Of a stretch of DNA of 64,000 nt, positions 17,476 to 26,030 are shown in pieces (position 1 is the first letter of the stretch; the number at the start of each line of letters is the position of its first letter). The notes under the pieces are model-generated. The model saw only the letters and a list, made by a program, of their open reading frames with translations. It did not search any database and was not told the origin of the DNA. The position numbers and the translations under genes were made by a program. Location of the stretch: NCBI GenBank assembly GCA_965250215.1, contig CBDFNN010000004.1:1178001-1242000 (forward strand), given 5' to 3'. This DNA comes from CBDFNN01 sp965250215. GTDB taxonomy: Bacteria > Bacteroidota > Rhodothermia > Rhodothermales > DATKEJ01.

Positions 17476-18716
17476 TATTTTGTGCCGTTGCAAATAAAGT
17501 CAAAGATGTCAAAATTGCGAGGGTCTCCATTCGCCTTGACCCAGTAGGATTCATTCAATGGCTCCGATAATACCATAGGGACCATCTCCTCATAGCGACC
17601 ACCGTGAGATCGAAGTCGTGCTTTCAAGTGTGTTAGATCGTGGTGCGCTGGAGTCCTGCCGATTACCACGTCTCTTGTCGAAAGGACATAAAGATCTCCG
17701 ATGCGATCAATTGGTAGCTCCATTTTGTGGGCCGCCATTTCTTTGTTGTAAACCTCGGCAACGCCGGGTCTCTTTAGAATCCAATTGGCGACAACGCCCT
17801 TATCCAGATTCTCAGGAAGATAAACCGTGACAGCTGAACCCAGTGCACCGTGATGCAGAACGTATGGGTCGGTGATGGGGCAAATAACCCTTATGCCATC
17901 GCCAAACTGTTCTTTTAATACCGTTTCCAAATAGAGAACATTTGGTACTCCGTCTGAAGTGGCTTTTGCGTTCATACCATGGTCAGCCGTTAGGCCTAGC
18001 ACGGCTCCTAATTTCAACAGCTTACCAAATTCGACATCCATGGCCTCATAGAAATCGAGAGACTCGGGAGCCTCCGGCGCATAGGTATGCTGCATGTAGT
18101 CGGTCAAGGAGAGATACAGAAAATCTGACTGACCGCTTTCTAACAAATGAACACCAGCTCTTAGAACGTAGAGACTCGACTCCGCACTGTAAATCTCGGG
18201 TGCTGGTCCAAGTACTGATTCAACATCGGCAATACCATGCACTTCCAGATTAACCTCATAAGCCTTCTCTGCAGAAAATGCGATGCCCCCCATGTCCTTC
18301 GAGAGCAACTCGCGAAGCTTGTCCTTGGCTGTGATCATAGCCACCTTTCTACCAGCTTTCGATGCGGCGGCTAGCAAGGTATCGGTTCTCAGGTAGGCCG
18401 AGCTATTCGTCATCACCTCTTGCCCAGTTTCCGTATCCAGAAAGTAATTACCGCCAATACCAGTTATGGACGGCGGGACGCCAGTTACGATTGCTGAGTT
18501 GTTGACGTTCGTAAAAGAAGGCAAGGCCCCTCTTACGAATCCTCGATATCCCTTTTTCGCCATGCTAGCCACATTTGGCATTCGGCCTTGTGCCATGGAC
18601 ACACTTAGATATTCGTCGGCACAACCATCAATACATACGGCTACTATGGGCCTGGATGGAGGATTATAGTTACGCTCGTTTGCGTCGAAAGAGGTCGTAG
18701 CGTAATTGGTTTGCAT
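17475..18716 (-). CDS. phnA: Phosphonoacetate hydrolase
   Basis: Alkaline-phosphatase-superfamily enzyme that cleaves the C-P bond of phosphonoacetate to acetate and phosphate using two metal ions (zinc in characterised members). Recognised by VCIDGCADEYL near the N-terminus (first metal Asp), the nucleophilic threonine in LPSFTNVNNSAIVTG, the TADHGMNAKA motif and a late metal-ligand cluster RTPAHHDLTHLKARLRSHGG. Its 413 residues match the family. It is the first gene of the long minus-strand run and starts 73 bp from an 18-bp palindrome, opposite a LacI-family regulator, which makes the run look substrate-inducible. The downstream gene overlaps its stop codon. Confidence 0.93.
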   Translation of the reverse strand: MQTNYATTSFDANERNYNPPSRPIVAVCIDGCADEYLSVSMAQGRMPNVASMAKKGYRGFVRGALPSFTNVNNSAIVTGVPPSITGIGGNYFLDTETGQEVMTNSSAYLRTDTLLAAASKAGRKVAMITAKDKLRELLSKDMGGIAFSAEKAYEVNLEVHGIADVESVLGPAPEIYSAESSLYVLRAGVHLLESGQSDFLYLSLTDYMQHTYAPEAPESLDFYEAMDVEFGKLLKLGAVLGLTADHGMNAKATSDGVPNVLYLETVLKEQFGDGIRVICPITDPYVLHHGALGSAVTVYLPENLDKGVVANWILKRPGVAEVYNKEMAAHKMELPIDRIGDLYVLSTRDVVIGRTPAHHDLTHLKARLRSHGGRYEEMVPMVLSEPLNESYWVKANGDPRNFDIFDFICNGTK

Positions 18717-18891
18717 ATAAATCGATTACCTGATAATTCAGTTAAATTGCTTGGGTTCTAGTCGAGAGAAAGGCGGTTTTACGAACTTTATGCACACGTG
18801 TGCATAGACAAAATATAAGCCTGAAAATTGTGGTCTGCAAGTTCGGTCAGAGCGACCAAATGCGGTCCTGTTGACTTAATAAAATGACCAG
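18717..18891. promoter_or_regulatory. Divergent control region of the phosphonate run and LacI gene
   Basis: This 175-bp region separates the divergently transcribed phosphonoacetate hydrolase and LacI genes and must carry both promoters. It contains the 18-bp palindrome listed separately. I could not identify a convincing TAnnTTTG-type box for either direction. Confidence 0.6.
18789..18806. promoter_or_regulatory. Probable LacI-family operator (perfect 18-bp palindrome)
   Basis: The sequence tatgcacacgtgtgcata equals its own reverse complement, and its central CpG is typical of LacI/GalR operators. It lies 73 bp from the phnA start and 86 bp from the LacI start. I saw no second copy in the window. 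Binding by the adjacent regulator is inferred. Confidence 0.75.
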
Positions 18892-19920
18892 TTGAAGAAG
18901 CGAGTTTCAATAAAAGAGATAGCCAAAAGGGCTGGGACTTCGCATTCTACGGTTTCTCGGGCCTTAAATAATAGCCCCTTGATCAGTATTGAGAAACGAG
19001 AGGAAATCGTTCGTATTGCTGACGAAATGGGCTACACTCCAAATGCGATTGCGCAAAGTCTACAGCTACAAAAGACAAATACAATCGGTCTGGTAGTATC
19101 GCTTATTGCCGACCCATTCTGGAGTGGTGTTGTCGAGGGAATCGAAGAGGTCGCCTTGGCGGCCGATAAGGGTCTTTTTTTAAATTCGTCGAGCAATAAC
19201 CCTGGACGAGAGATCAAACTCATCGAGGCCTTTCAGCGACGGCGGGTAGACGGAATTCTTGTCGCGTCAACAAAGCTAGGTAATCAATACTTGGCTTGGC
19301 TTGAAGAATTGCAGATACCGGTCGTTATGATCAATACGCAGGTACGGAAGCGTCACCGTTTTCATACTGTCGCTATCGACGACCGACAGGGAATCCGACT
19401 GGCCATGGAGGAGATGCTCAAGTTGGGACATAGACGTATTGGTTTTCTTGGGATTGGTAATCGCCCGGCATCGAATAGGCGACGACTTTCTACATATCGA
19501 CAAATGATGAAGAAGGCAGGCTTAACGCCGCATGAAGATTGGACTATTGCAGCGTCCTTTGGAGATGGCACTATGGCACATGAGTTCGAAGTCGCCCAGA
19601 CTCACACCCCTCGTCTATTGGAGGCTGGAGTGACGGCTATTGTCTGTTATAACGATCTTGTTGCATTGGGAGTTATGCAAGTTTGCTATAGGCTCGGTAT
19701 TCGAGTTCCAGATCAATGCAGTGTATGCGGATTCGATGACATCGAACCAGCTCGCTACAGCTCGCCAGCTCTTACAACGGTTCATCAACCGATTCACGAA
19801 ATGGGTTCGCACGCCATGCAAATGTTACTGGATTTGGTCGATGGAAAGGCTGTGGAAAGTAAGTTGATTTTACCTAGTCTCGTCGTCAGGGAAAGTACTT
19901 CCATACCAAGCCCAGATTGA
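18892..19920 (+). CDS. LacI-family transcriptional regulator
   Basis: DNA-binding repressor of 342 residues. The N-terminal helix-turn-helix is SIKEIAKRAGTSHSTVSRAL and the hinge region follows at MGYTPNAIAQSLQ. A periplasmic-binding-protein-like effector domain comes next, with TNTIGLVVSLIADPFW, RVDGILVAST, LGHRRIGFLG and the SVCGFDDIEPARY signature. The only in-frame initiator is TTG at 18892, because a stop (taa) lies four codons upstream; a short ATG ACC AGT TGA mini-frame overlaps it. Sixteen bases after its stop comes a class III aminotransferase gene. With the palindrome upstream and the phosphonate/ethanolamine run divergent, it most likely controls both transcripts. The inducer is unknown. 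Confidence 0.9.
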   Translation: MKKRVSIKEIAKRAGTSHSTVSRALNNSPLISIEKREEIVRIADEMGYTPNAIAQSLQLQKTNTIGLVVSLIADPFWSGVVEGIEEVALAADKGLFLNSSSNNPGREIKLIEAFQRRRVDGILVASTKLGNQYLAWLEELQIPVVMINTQVRKRHRFHTVAIDDRQGIRLAMEEMLKLGHRRIGFLGIGNRPASNRRRLSTYRQMMKKAGLTPHEDWTIAASFGDGTMAHEFEVAQTHTPRLLEAGVTAIVCYNDLVALGVMQVCYRLGIRVPDQCSVCGFDDIEPARYSSPALTTVHQPIHEMGSHAMQMLLDLVDGKAVESKLILPSLVVRESTSIPSPD

Positions 19921-19936
19921 ACAATTACAAAATTAT

Positions 19937-21331
19937 ATGACTGACTTTGCCGCCCTGCAAGCCCAATATATGATGCATAGTTGGGGAGTTCAGGGAGATT
20001 ACAATCCGATTGAGATTGACAGAACAGAAGGGTGTTGGATTCACACAAAAGATGGTCGCAAGATATTTGATCTTCGGAGTGCTCACGAGTGCATCAATCT
20101 TGGTTTCAGACACCCCAAGGTACTTTCGGCGATGAAGGCTCAAATGGACGAAGTAGTTTACGTCACGGATGACTTCGCGACAAAACCCACAGCCTTGTTG
20201 GCGAAACGACTTGCCGAATTAGCGCCCGGCGATTCCAACAAAAGAGTCTGGTTTGGGCAAAGTGGAGCAGGGGCAATGGAGGCGGCCATTAAGGCAGCTA
20301 GATATTACAAATACCACAAAATGATTGCTAAGGGTAGTGCAAATCTTGAGCCTGCCATGCAATATCCATATCCCTATAAAATTATCGCTCGCTATCGCTC
20401 ATGGCATGGTTCCACGACCGGAGCTGGCTCCCTTGGGGGAGATCCACGCCGCTGGTTTATGGAGCCCTTCGTAATGCCTGGTGTTAAGCATGCCCCCGAT
20501 GCACATTGCTATAGATGCCCCTTGCACCAAAGCTATCCAGATTGCGGTATCGCTTGTGCCAAATACATTGATCAAATGATCGAATTGGAAGGTGGAGGCA
20601 ATAAAGTAGCAGCAGTTGTGGTCGAGCCGGTCGTTGGTTCAAATGGCATTATTCCACCGCCTCCAGAGTACTTTCCAATGTTGCGTGAGATTTGCGACAA
20701 ATGGGACATTCTATTGATCGTCGATGAGACGATGACTGGTATGGGTCGGACCGGAAAAATGTTCGCGATTGAGCATTATGGAGTCGAGCCAGACATCATT
20801 GTGATGGGGAAGGCACTAGGGGCTTATTGCCCACTTTCAGCTGCTATTTTTAGCGAAAAAGTATCAGCTTCGTTTGAAGAAAACGTATTTGGTCATGGCC
20901 AAAGCTTCTCCGGACATGCCTTAGCTTGTAGCGCGGGATTAGCAAGTATCGACGTCCTTTTTGAGGAAAATATTCTTGAAAAGACGACGATTCTTGGAGA
21001 CTATCTGGGAAAAGAACTGAACAGATTGGCAGATAAACATCCATCTGTAGGTGACGTCCGCGGACTCGGTCTTTTTTGGACGATTGAGCTGATCAAGAAT
21101 CGAGAGACGAGGGAAGCCCTCAGACGTCCGACCGAGAAATATGCGCACACGGTTGTTCGCGACATGGCCGACTTTCTTTTCCATGAAAAGAACATCTACG
21201 TTCCCGCTGACAAATTTGGAGTTTGGGTTGTGCCGCCGCTTGTAGTTAGCAAAGAGGAGATTGACTTTTTGATCGAGGCGATCGATGAAGCCTTGGATAT
21301 GTCAGATCGTGCGATGGACGTGGAGGCTTAG
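19937..21331 (+). CDS. Class III aminotransferase, taurine/aminophosphonate-type
   Basis: A 464-residue PLP-dependent aminotransferase. The PLP lysine is about residue 292 in VMGKALGAYCPL; LIVDETMTGMGRTGKMFA and YRSWHGSTTGAGSLGGD are canonical. The cysteine-rich stretch HCYRCPLHQSYPDCGIACAKYID resembles taurine--pyruvate aminotransferases and their relatives as I remember them, which accept omega-amino sulfonates and related compounds. Co-transcription with the LacI gene (16-bp gap) and placement opposite the phosphonate genes suggest an aminophosphonate- or ethanolamine-derived substrate, or taurine. It is distinct from the second class III enzyme at 11546-12913, which lacks the normal DExxTG signature. 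The two may act on successive or alternative substrates. Confidence 0.82.
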   Translation: MTDFAALQAQYMMHSWGVQGDYNPIEIDRTEGCWIHTKDGRKIFDLRSAHECINLGFRHPKVLSAMKAQMDEVVYVTDDFATKPTALLAKRLAELAPGDSNKRVWFGQSGAGAMEAAIKAARYYKYHKMIAKGSANLEPAMQYPYPYKIIARYRSWHGSTTGAGSLGGDPRRWFMEPFVMPGVKHAPDAHCYRCPLHQSYPDCGIACAKYIDQMIELEGGGNKVAAVVVEPVVGSNGIIPPPPEYFPMLREICDKWDILLIVDETMTGMGRTGKMFAIEHYGVEPDIIVMGKALGAYCPLSAAIFSEKVSASFEENVFGHGQSFSGHALACSAGLASIDVLFEENILEKTTILGDYLGKELNRLADKHPSVGDVRGLGLFWTIELIKNRETREALRRPTEKYAHTVVRDMADFLFHEKNIYVPADKFGVWVVPPLVVSKEEIDFLIEAIDEALDMSDRAMDVEA

Positions 21332-21379
21332 TAGGGGAGATTGCGTCTGGGTATTACTTTTCGATATCGAGAGGAGCTA

Positions 21380-23095
21380 TTAGTCGACCCTGCTCCCAGG
21401 ATATCTAATCTCGTCAATCATATCCTGAACCTCCTGAGGAGGAGCCGGCGTGTTAATCGATACGACATAGCAGATCACAAAATTTAACACCATCCCGACT
21501 GTGCCAACACCCTGAGCATTGATTCCGAAAAAGGAGTCCATCATTGGTTCAGCTGTTCCAAATATCTTGGTCGATCTCATAAGAAGTATCATGATCATGG
21601 TGAAGGCCAGGCCGATACTCATCCCGGCAATCGCCCCTTCCCTTGTGCATCGCTTCCAAAATATTCCTAAGACAATGATCGGGAAGAAAGATGCTGCAGC
21701 CAGACCAAAGGCAAATGCTACGACCTCGGCAACAAATCCTGGAGGTCTTATGCCGAGGAATCCAGCAATAATAACCGCCACTACAATCATCCAGCGACCA
21801 ACGGCAAGGCGCTTTTTGTCACTTGCTTCTGGGTTGATCATTTTACCATAAACGTCGTGAGCTAAGGCGGAACTAATCACAAGTAGGAGACCGCTCGCTG
21901 TAGACAAAGCTGCGGCCAATCCGCCTGCGGCAGTAAGACCGATGACCCAAGGTGGGAGTCCCGCAATCTCCGGTGTAGCCAACACGATAATGTCTCGGTC
22001 AATAGTCCCAAGTAAATCCTTGGCACCCATGCTAGCGGTCCAACCAGATTTGTCGATCAGACCTGTCTCTACCCAGTTCTTAACCCAGTCTAAATTCGCC
22101 ATTCCGTCGGCGCCTAAGGACTGAAATGAGGCCAAAATATTGTACTTCGAAAAGGCCGCAAGTGCTGGTGCTGTTGTGTAAAGAAGAGCAATGAAAAGCA
22201 AGGCCCATCCGGCTGACCATCTTGCATCGGCCACCTTTTTCAGTGTATAGAACCTAACAATGACATGGGGGAGTCCCGCCGTCCCGACCATCAGGGCCAA
22301 GGTGACGCAAAACACATTCAACATCGACCAAGTACCGGAGAATGGATTTGTGTATTTGTTGCCAAGAAACTCCTCGTGAAGGCCGTCCAAAAGTGGGATA
22401 GCTTCTCCCAGGGCGACTTGTGGAATCGGGTTACCGAAAAGGGTCCAAGCAATTGCAATTGCTGGGACGGAGAAGGCAAAAATGAGAACGCAATATTGTG
22501 CTACCTGTGTGTAGGTGATACCCTTCATTCCACCGAGGATGGCGTAGAAGAGTACGATTGCCATTCCGATTATCACTCCAAGATCCACTACCTCAACCCA
22601 AGCCAAACCAGGCATTCCATTCAATGCCTCTGCAGCGGGCTGAAGGAAGTTTCCAAGGAAGCGACTAAACACGACGCCGACCCCTCTCATCTGGCCAGCT
22701 ACATAAGTAAATGAAATGAAAATCGCCGCTATCGCCGCGACCAGGCGGGCGGTGTTCGAATAGTACCGAGTGGCAACGAAATCAGGGACAGTGTATTGAC
22801 CGAACTTGCGAAGGAAAGGGGCCAGAAGGAGTGCCAAGAGGACATAGCCTCCGGTCCATCCGAGGAGATAGATCATCCCATCCGAGCCCATAAAGGAGAT
22901 CAAGCCGGCCATCGAAATAAAACTCGCAGCGCTCATCCAGTCGGCTGCCGTTGCCATGCCGTTTGCGAAAGCTGAGACGCCGTGGCCTGCTACATAAAAA
23001 CCTTCTGTATCACTTACGCGACTTTTTATCGCGATGTATAAATAAAGGGTGAAAGTGATGCCGACGAAGAGAAAAGTCCATCCTTGTATACCCAT
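21380..23095 (-). CDS. Na+/solute symporter, large subunit (ActP/VC_2705-type)
   Basis: Sodium:solute symporter family protein of 571 residues with about 13 membrane segments, recognised by the N-terminal SDTEGFYVAGHGVSAFANGMATAADWMSAASF and by GLAAALSTASGLLLVISSALAHDVYG. It belongs to the two-component branch, with a small membrane subunit encoded immediately upstream (one base between stop and start). Members transport acetate and other short monocarboxylates. Acetate is also the organic product of phosphonoacetate hydrolysis by the nearby PhnA, but a functional link is only suggestive. It converges on the aminotransferase gene with 48 bp between stops. Confidence 0.88.
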   Translation of the reverse strand: MGIQGWTFLFVGITFTLYLYIAIKSRVSDTEGFYVAGHGVSAFANGMATAADWMSAASFISMAGLISFMGSDGMIYLLGWTGGYVLLALLLAPFLRKFGQYTVPDFVATRYYSNTARLVAAIAAIFISFTYVAGQMRGVGVVFSRFLGNFLQPAAEALNGMPGLAWVEVVDLGVIIGMAIVLFYAILGGMKGITYTQVAQYCVLIFAFSVPAIAIAWTLFGNPIPQVALGEAIPLLDGLHEEFLGNKYTNPFSGTWSMLNVFCVTLALMVGTAGLPHVIVRFYTLKKVADARWSAGWALLFIALLYTTAPALAAFSKYNILASFQSLGADGMANLDWVKNWVETGLIDKSGWTASMGAKDLLGTIDRDIIVLATPEIAGLPPWVIGLTAAGGLAAALSTASGLLLVISSALAHDVYGKMINPEASDKKRLAVGRWMIVVAVIIAGFLGIRPPGFVAEVVAFAFGLAAASFFPIIVLGIFWKRCTREGAIAGMSIGLAFTMIMILLMRSTKIFGTAEPMMDSFFGINAQGVGTVGMVLNFVICYVVSINTPAPPQEVQDMIDEIRYPGSRVD

Positions 23096-23096
23096 C

Positions 23097-23375
23097 TTAA
23101 TGGCCCGCCGCTGTTTCTGAACCGATGTCGTCTTCTGCGACTCCAGCAGCTCGATCTAGCTTGCCTGCCGACCAGGCAAAAATGAAAATGAGGCTTACGA
23201 ATACATAGATGCTTCCTTGCTGGGCCATCCAAAAACCAAAAGGGATGCCACCGAAGTTTATTGTGTTCAGTGGTTCAATTAACCAAATGCTAAGTACGAA
23301 TCCGCATATGAACCAAATCACCAACAGGATTAGGATCTTTCGAATGAGCAGCTTCCAGTATTCTTCTCGTGTCAT
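23097..23375 (-). CDS. Symporter small subunit (DUF4212 family)
   Basis: A 92-residue protein with two membrane-spanning segments (ILILLVIWFICGFVLSIWL and GSIYVFVSLIFIFAWSAG). FGGIPFGFWMAQQGSIYVF is the family hallmark that accompanies VC_2705-type sodium:solute symporters. The gene directly precedes the large subunit with a one-base gap, so the two are certainly co-transcribed. It ends with charged residues (LDRAAGVAEDDIGSE) expected in the cytoplasm. Confidence 0.85.
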   Translation of the reverse strand: MTREEYWKLLIRKILILLVIWFICGFVLSIWLIEPLNTINFGGIPFGFWMAQQGSIYVFVSLIFIFAWSAGKLDRAAGVAEDDIGSETAAGH

Positions 23376-23552
23376 CTTTGAGTATTAAATGGTGTCAATT
23401 CAGACTTTAAATCGTGCCGCTAAGGCTATTGAGAGGTAAGACCTATTTGAGGTAAGGCAGGTAGACTAAGTTATTTCGTAAGATTCTGCAACACTAACCT
23501 TTCTGTTGCTCAGTTTCAATTGCAAATTCAATCGGGCCTACTTTCGAAAATG

Positions 23553-24092
23553 TTATCTGATTTTAATCTTCCATCGAAATCCCGCCAAGCCGGTAATTGA
23601 TGAGTTTTCCAGTAGGTAAAACTTTAGTTCAGCGAATGGCTCAATGACTCGATCGATGTCTTTGTAAAACCCAATCCTAATAACTGGACCCCAAAGAGTC
23701 GGAAGAACTTCACCATTAGTTCCTATTACTTCTGAAACGTCAATCCATCTGTTTGCAACACCTAGACCCAAACAAACAGATAGATCTTGTTTGGTGGGAA
23801 GATTTGCAAGAATGCTCAAGTCGATATTCCTGGCCAGACGAGAAAGGTCCAAATAGAAGTCTGCACTAGAGCCTATCTGAATTCTAGGCTCGCCTGTATC
23901 AATATTCGGATCAACGATTACACCGATCCCTACTAGCTTTTTTGGTGACCCGACGACGTCATCTATCGATCTGGACTTTGACAACATGCCGGCTCCGATA
24001 CTTATTCTTGCTGACTGAGATTGGCAGACATTCGTCAGAAATAGACTAAGCAATAAGACAATCACATGGATAGACAAATCCGAAACTTTCAT
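23553..24092 (-). CDS. Exported hypothetical protein, possible small outer-membrane beta-barrel
   Basis: I do not recognise a family. The 179 residues begin with a signal peptide (LLLSLFLTNVCQSQ), followed by alternating hydrophobic/polar strands (ARISIGAGM, LVGIGVIVD, DFYLDLSRLA, VIRIGFYKDI, EPFAELKFYLLE) and end ITGLAGFRWKIKIR, a pattern compatible with a small porin-like barrel. It stands alone, divergent from the first FG-GAP/UnbV lipoprotein, separated by about 165 bp. Nothing in the sequence indicates a ligand or activity. Confidence 0.6.
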   Translation of the reverse strand: MKVSDLSIHVIVLLLSLFLTNVCQSQSARISIGAGMLSKSRSIDDVVGSPKKLVGIGVIVDPNIDTGEPRIQIGSSADFYLDLSRLARNIDLSILANLPTKQDLSVCLGLGVANRWIDVSEVIGTNGEVLPTLWGPVIRIGFYKDIDRVIEPFAELKFYLLENSSITGLAGFRWKIKIR

Positions 24093-24257
24093 TCAGGCAT
24101 TTTAATGAAGTAATAGGGACTGGAATTTGCGCACATTCTCATCATCGATCTTATATTAAGGCTTGTCCGAGACTATCGGTATTCCTTCATGATTAAAGAG
24201 GGAATGGACTCTGTTATTGCACGAATTCAACCCAAACACACGAGAGCCGAAATCTTA

Positions 24258-25961
24258 ATGGCGAGCTACAACAGAACCACTCTTCTCCTATTTGGATGTT
24301 TACTTATTTCTTCCTGTGAAAAGCAACACAGCGGCGAGATAGGCAAGATGAACATCGAAGATTCGGGTGACTTTGGCATTCGATTGGTCGATGTCACAAG
24401 CTCGGCTGGGTTGGGTGAATTTCGACATGAAAACGGTGCGAGAGGCGATAGCTGGTTTCCAGAGACGATGGGCGCCGGGGCTGCGTTTTTCGATTACGAC
24501 TCCGACGGCTTCGATGACATAGCCTTGGTGCAGGGATCCAAATGGAAGGGCGAAGCAAACATACCTTCGGCCATAAAGCTTTATCGCAATGATCAGGCAG
24601 GAGGATTTGAAGATGTCACTGAAAAAAGTGGGCTGTCTGCTCTTCTTGCATATGGCATGGGACTGAACACGGCGGACTACGACAACGATGGTGACCAGGA
24701 TATCTATTTCACTACGTTAAATGGAAATATCCTGTTTGAAAATAACGGCGGCCACTTTGTGGATGTCACTCTCGAAAGCGGGCTTGGGAAATATGATGAA
24801 TGGAGCAGCGCCTCCATTTTTTTTGATGCTGACCGCGACGGTCATCTGGATTTATGGGTCGGAAATTACATTGATTGGACTCCAGAGAATGACATCTTTT
24901 GCTCTCGTTTTCAAGATGAAAAAACCTACTGCACACCAGCTGTTTATAAAGGAGTCGGTTCTAGGTATTACCGGTCCAATGGAGACGGCACTTTTGAAGA
25001 AAGGACCCAACAGGCTGGCTTTGCATCAACTCCTGGAAAAACTCTCGCAGCCGCAGATTTCGATTTCAACCGAGACGGCTGGACGGACCTAATCGTGGCC
25101 AATGATCTTCAGCGAGATCTCCTTTTTGAAAATAATGGCGATGGGACTTTCACGGAGAAAGGCGAGGTGAGCGGAATTGCATTTGATGACAATGGACGTG
25201 CTCGCGCAGGAATGGGCATCGACACGGGGATCGTGGATGAGAGTGGAAAGAGTACAGTTTTTGTTGGCCATTTCACAAAAGAAATGATCGGCGTTTATCG
25301 CCACATGGGGAATGCGCTTTTCTTGGAGCGGTCGGCCATTTCGAAAATTGGAAGACCCAGCCTTTTGAAGTTAACCTTTGGAGTGGCTCTATTGGATTTT
25401 GAGCTCGACGGAGATCTCGATCTTTTTGCAGCCAACGGTCACATCATTCCGGTCATCGATAAAGTCGAAAATAGCATTAGTTATCGGCAGAGTGCGCAGA
25501 TATATGTGAACAAAGGTGGCGGTAAATTCGAGACGGCCGATGAGAGCGAGGTAGGCGCGATTGCCAAGCCTCTCGTCGCGAGAGCAATTTCTTATTCAGA
25601 TTATGATCGAGATGGAGATATAGATGTCCTGTTGACGGAAAATGGTGGACCGGTCCATCTTTGGAGAAATGATTCTGAGTCAGGGAATAGCTTTGGGATA
25701 AAATTGCGCGGCACCCAGAGTAATCGTGATGGTCTGGGAAGTGAGATTTGGGTCTATTCAGATTCTCTCGCGATGATGAGAAGAGTCCGAACGGGCTCCA
25801 GCTATCTCAGTACCTTGACTAAGGAAGCCATTTTCGGCCTAGGAAATAGAAGTGAGATTGATAGCGTTGTCGTTCACTGGCCATCGGGCAGAGTGGATCG
25901 AATGGAGACTCTTCAGACTGGAGTGAGATTAGAACTCATTGAGGGAGAAAGCGGAGTCTGA
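24258..25961 (+). CDS. FG-GAP/ASPIC-UnbV (CRTAC1-type) lipoprotein
   Basis: Predicted surface or periplasmic lipoprotein with a seven-bladed FG-GAP/VCBS beta-propeller and a C-terminal ASPIC/UnbV domain. The frame opens at 24189, but the ATG at 24258 directly precedes a lipoprotein signal (TTLLLFGCLLISSCEK), so I start there (567 residues). Calcium-binding blade motifs include DYDSDGFDD, DYDNDGDQD, DADRDGHLD, DFNRDGWTD and DYDRDGDID. The UnbV part is RGTQSNRDGLGSEIWV...RTGSSYLST...HWPSGRVDRME. Homologous lipoproteins are encoded at 36610 and 38321. Function is unknown; the family is common on surfaces of marine bacteria. The next gene (26031) follows after 69 bp in the same direction. Confidence 0.82.
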   Translation: MASYNRTTLLLFGCLLISSCEKQHSGEIGKMNIEDSGDFGIRLVDVTSSAGLGEFRHENGARGDSWFPETMGAGAAFFDYDSDGFDDIALVQGSKWKGEANIPSAIKLYRNDQAGGFEDVTEKSGLSALLAYGMGLNTADYDNDGDQDIYFTTLNGNILFENNGGHFVDVTLESGLGKYDEWSSASIFFDADRDGHLDLWVGNYIDWTPENDIFCSRFQDEKTYCTPAVYKGVGSRYYRSNGDGTFEERTQQAGFASTPGKTLAAADFDFNRDGWTDLIVANDLQRDLLFENNGDGTFTEKGEVSGIAFDDNGRARAGMGIDTGIVDESGKSTVFVGHFTKEMIGVYRHMGNALFLERSAISKIGRPSLLKLTFGVALLDFELDGDLDLFAANGHIIPVIDKVENSISYRQSAQIYVNKGGGKFETADESEVGAIAKPLVARAISYSDYDRDGDIDVLLTENGGPVHLWRNDSESGNSFGIKLRGTQSNRDGLGSEIWVYSDSLAMMRRVRTGSSYLSTLTKEAIFGLGNRSEIDSVVVHWPSGRVDRMETLQTGVRLELIEGESGV

Positions 25962-26030
25962 CGCCCAATCAAAGTTCATTTCTTGCCAAGACCTTTCCTC
26001 GTTTGACCGATCAGTTCATATCTTGAGATC

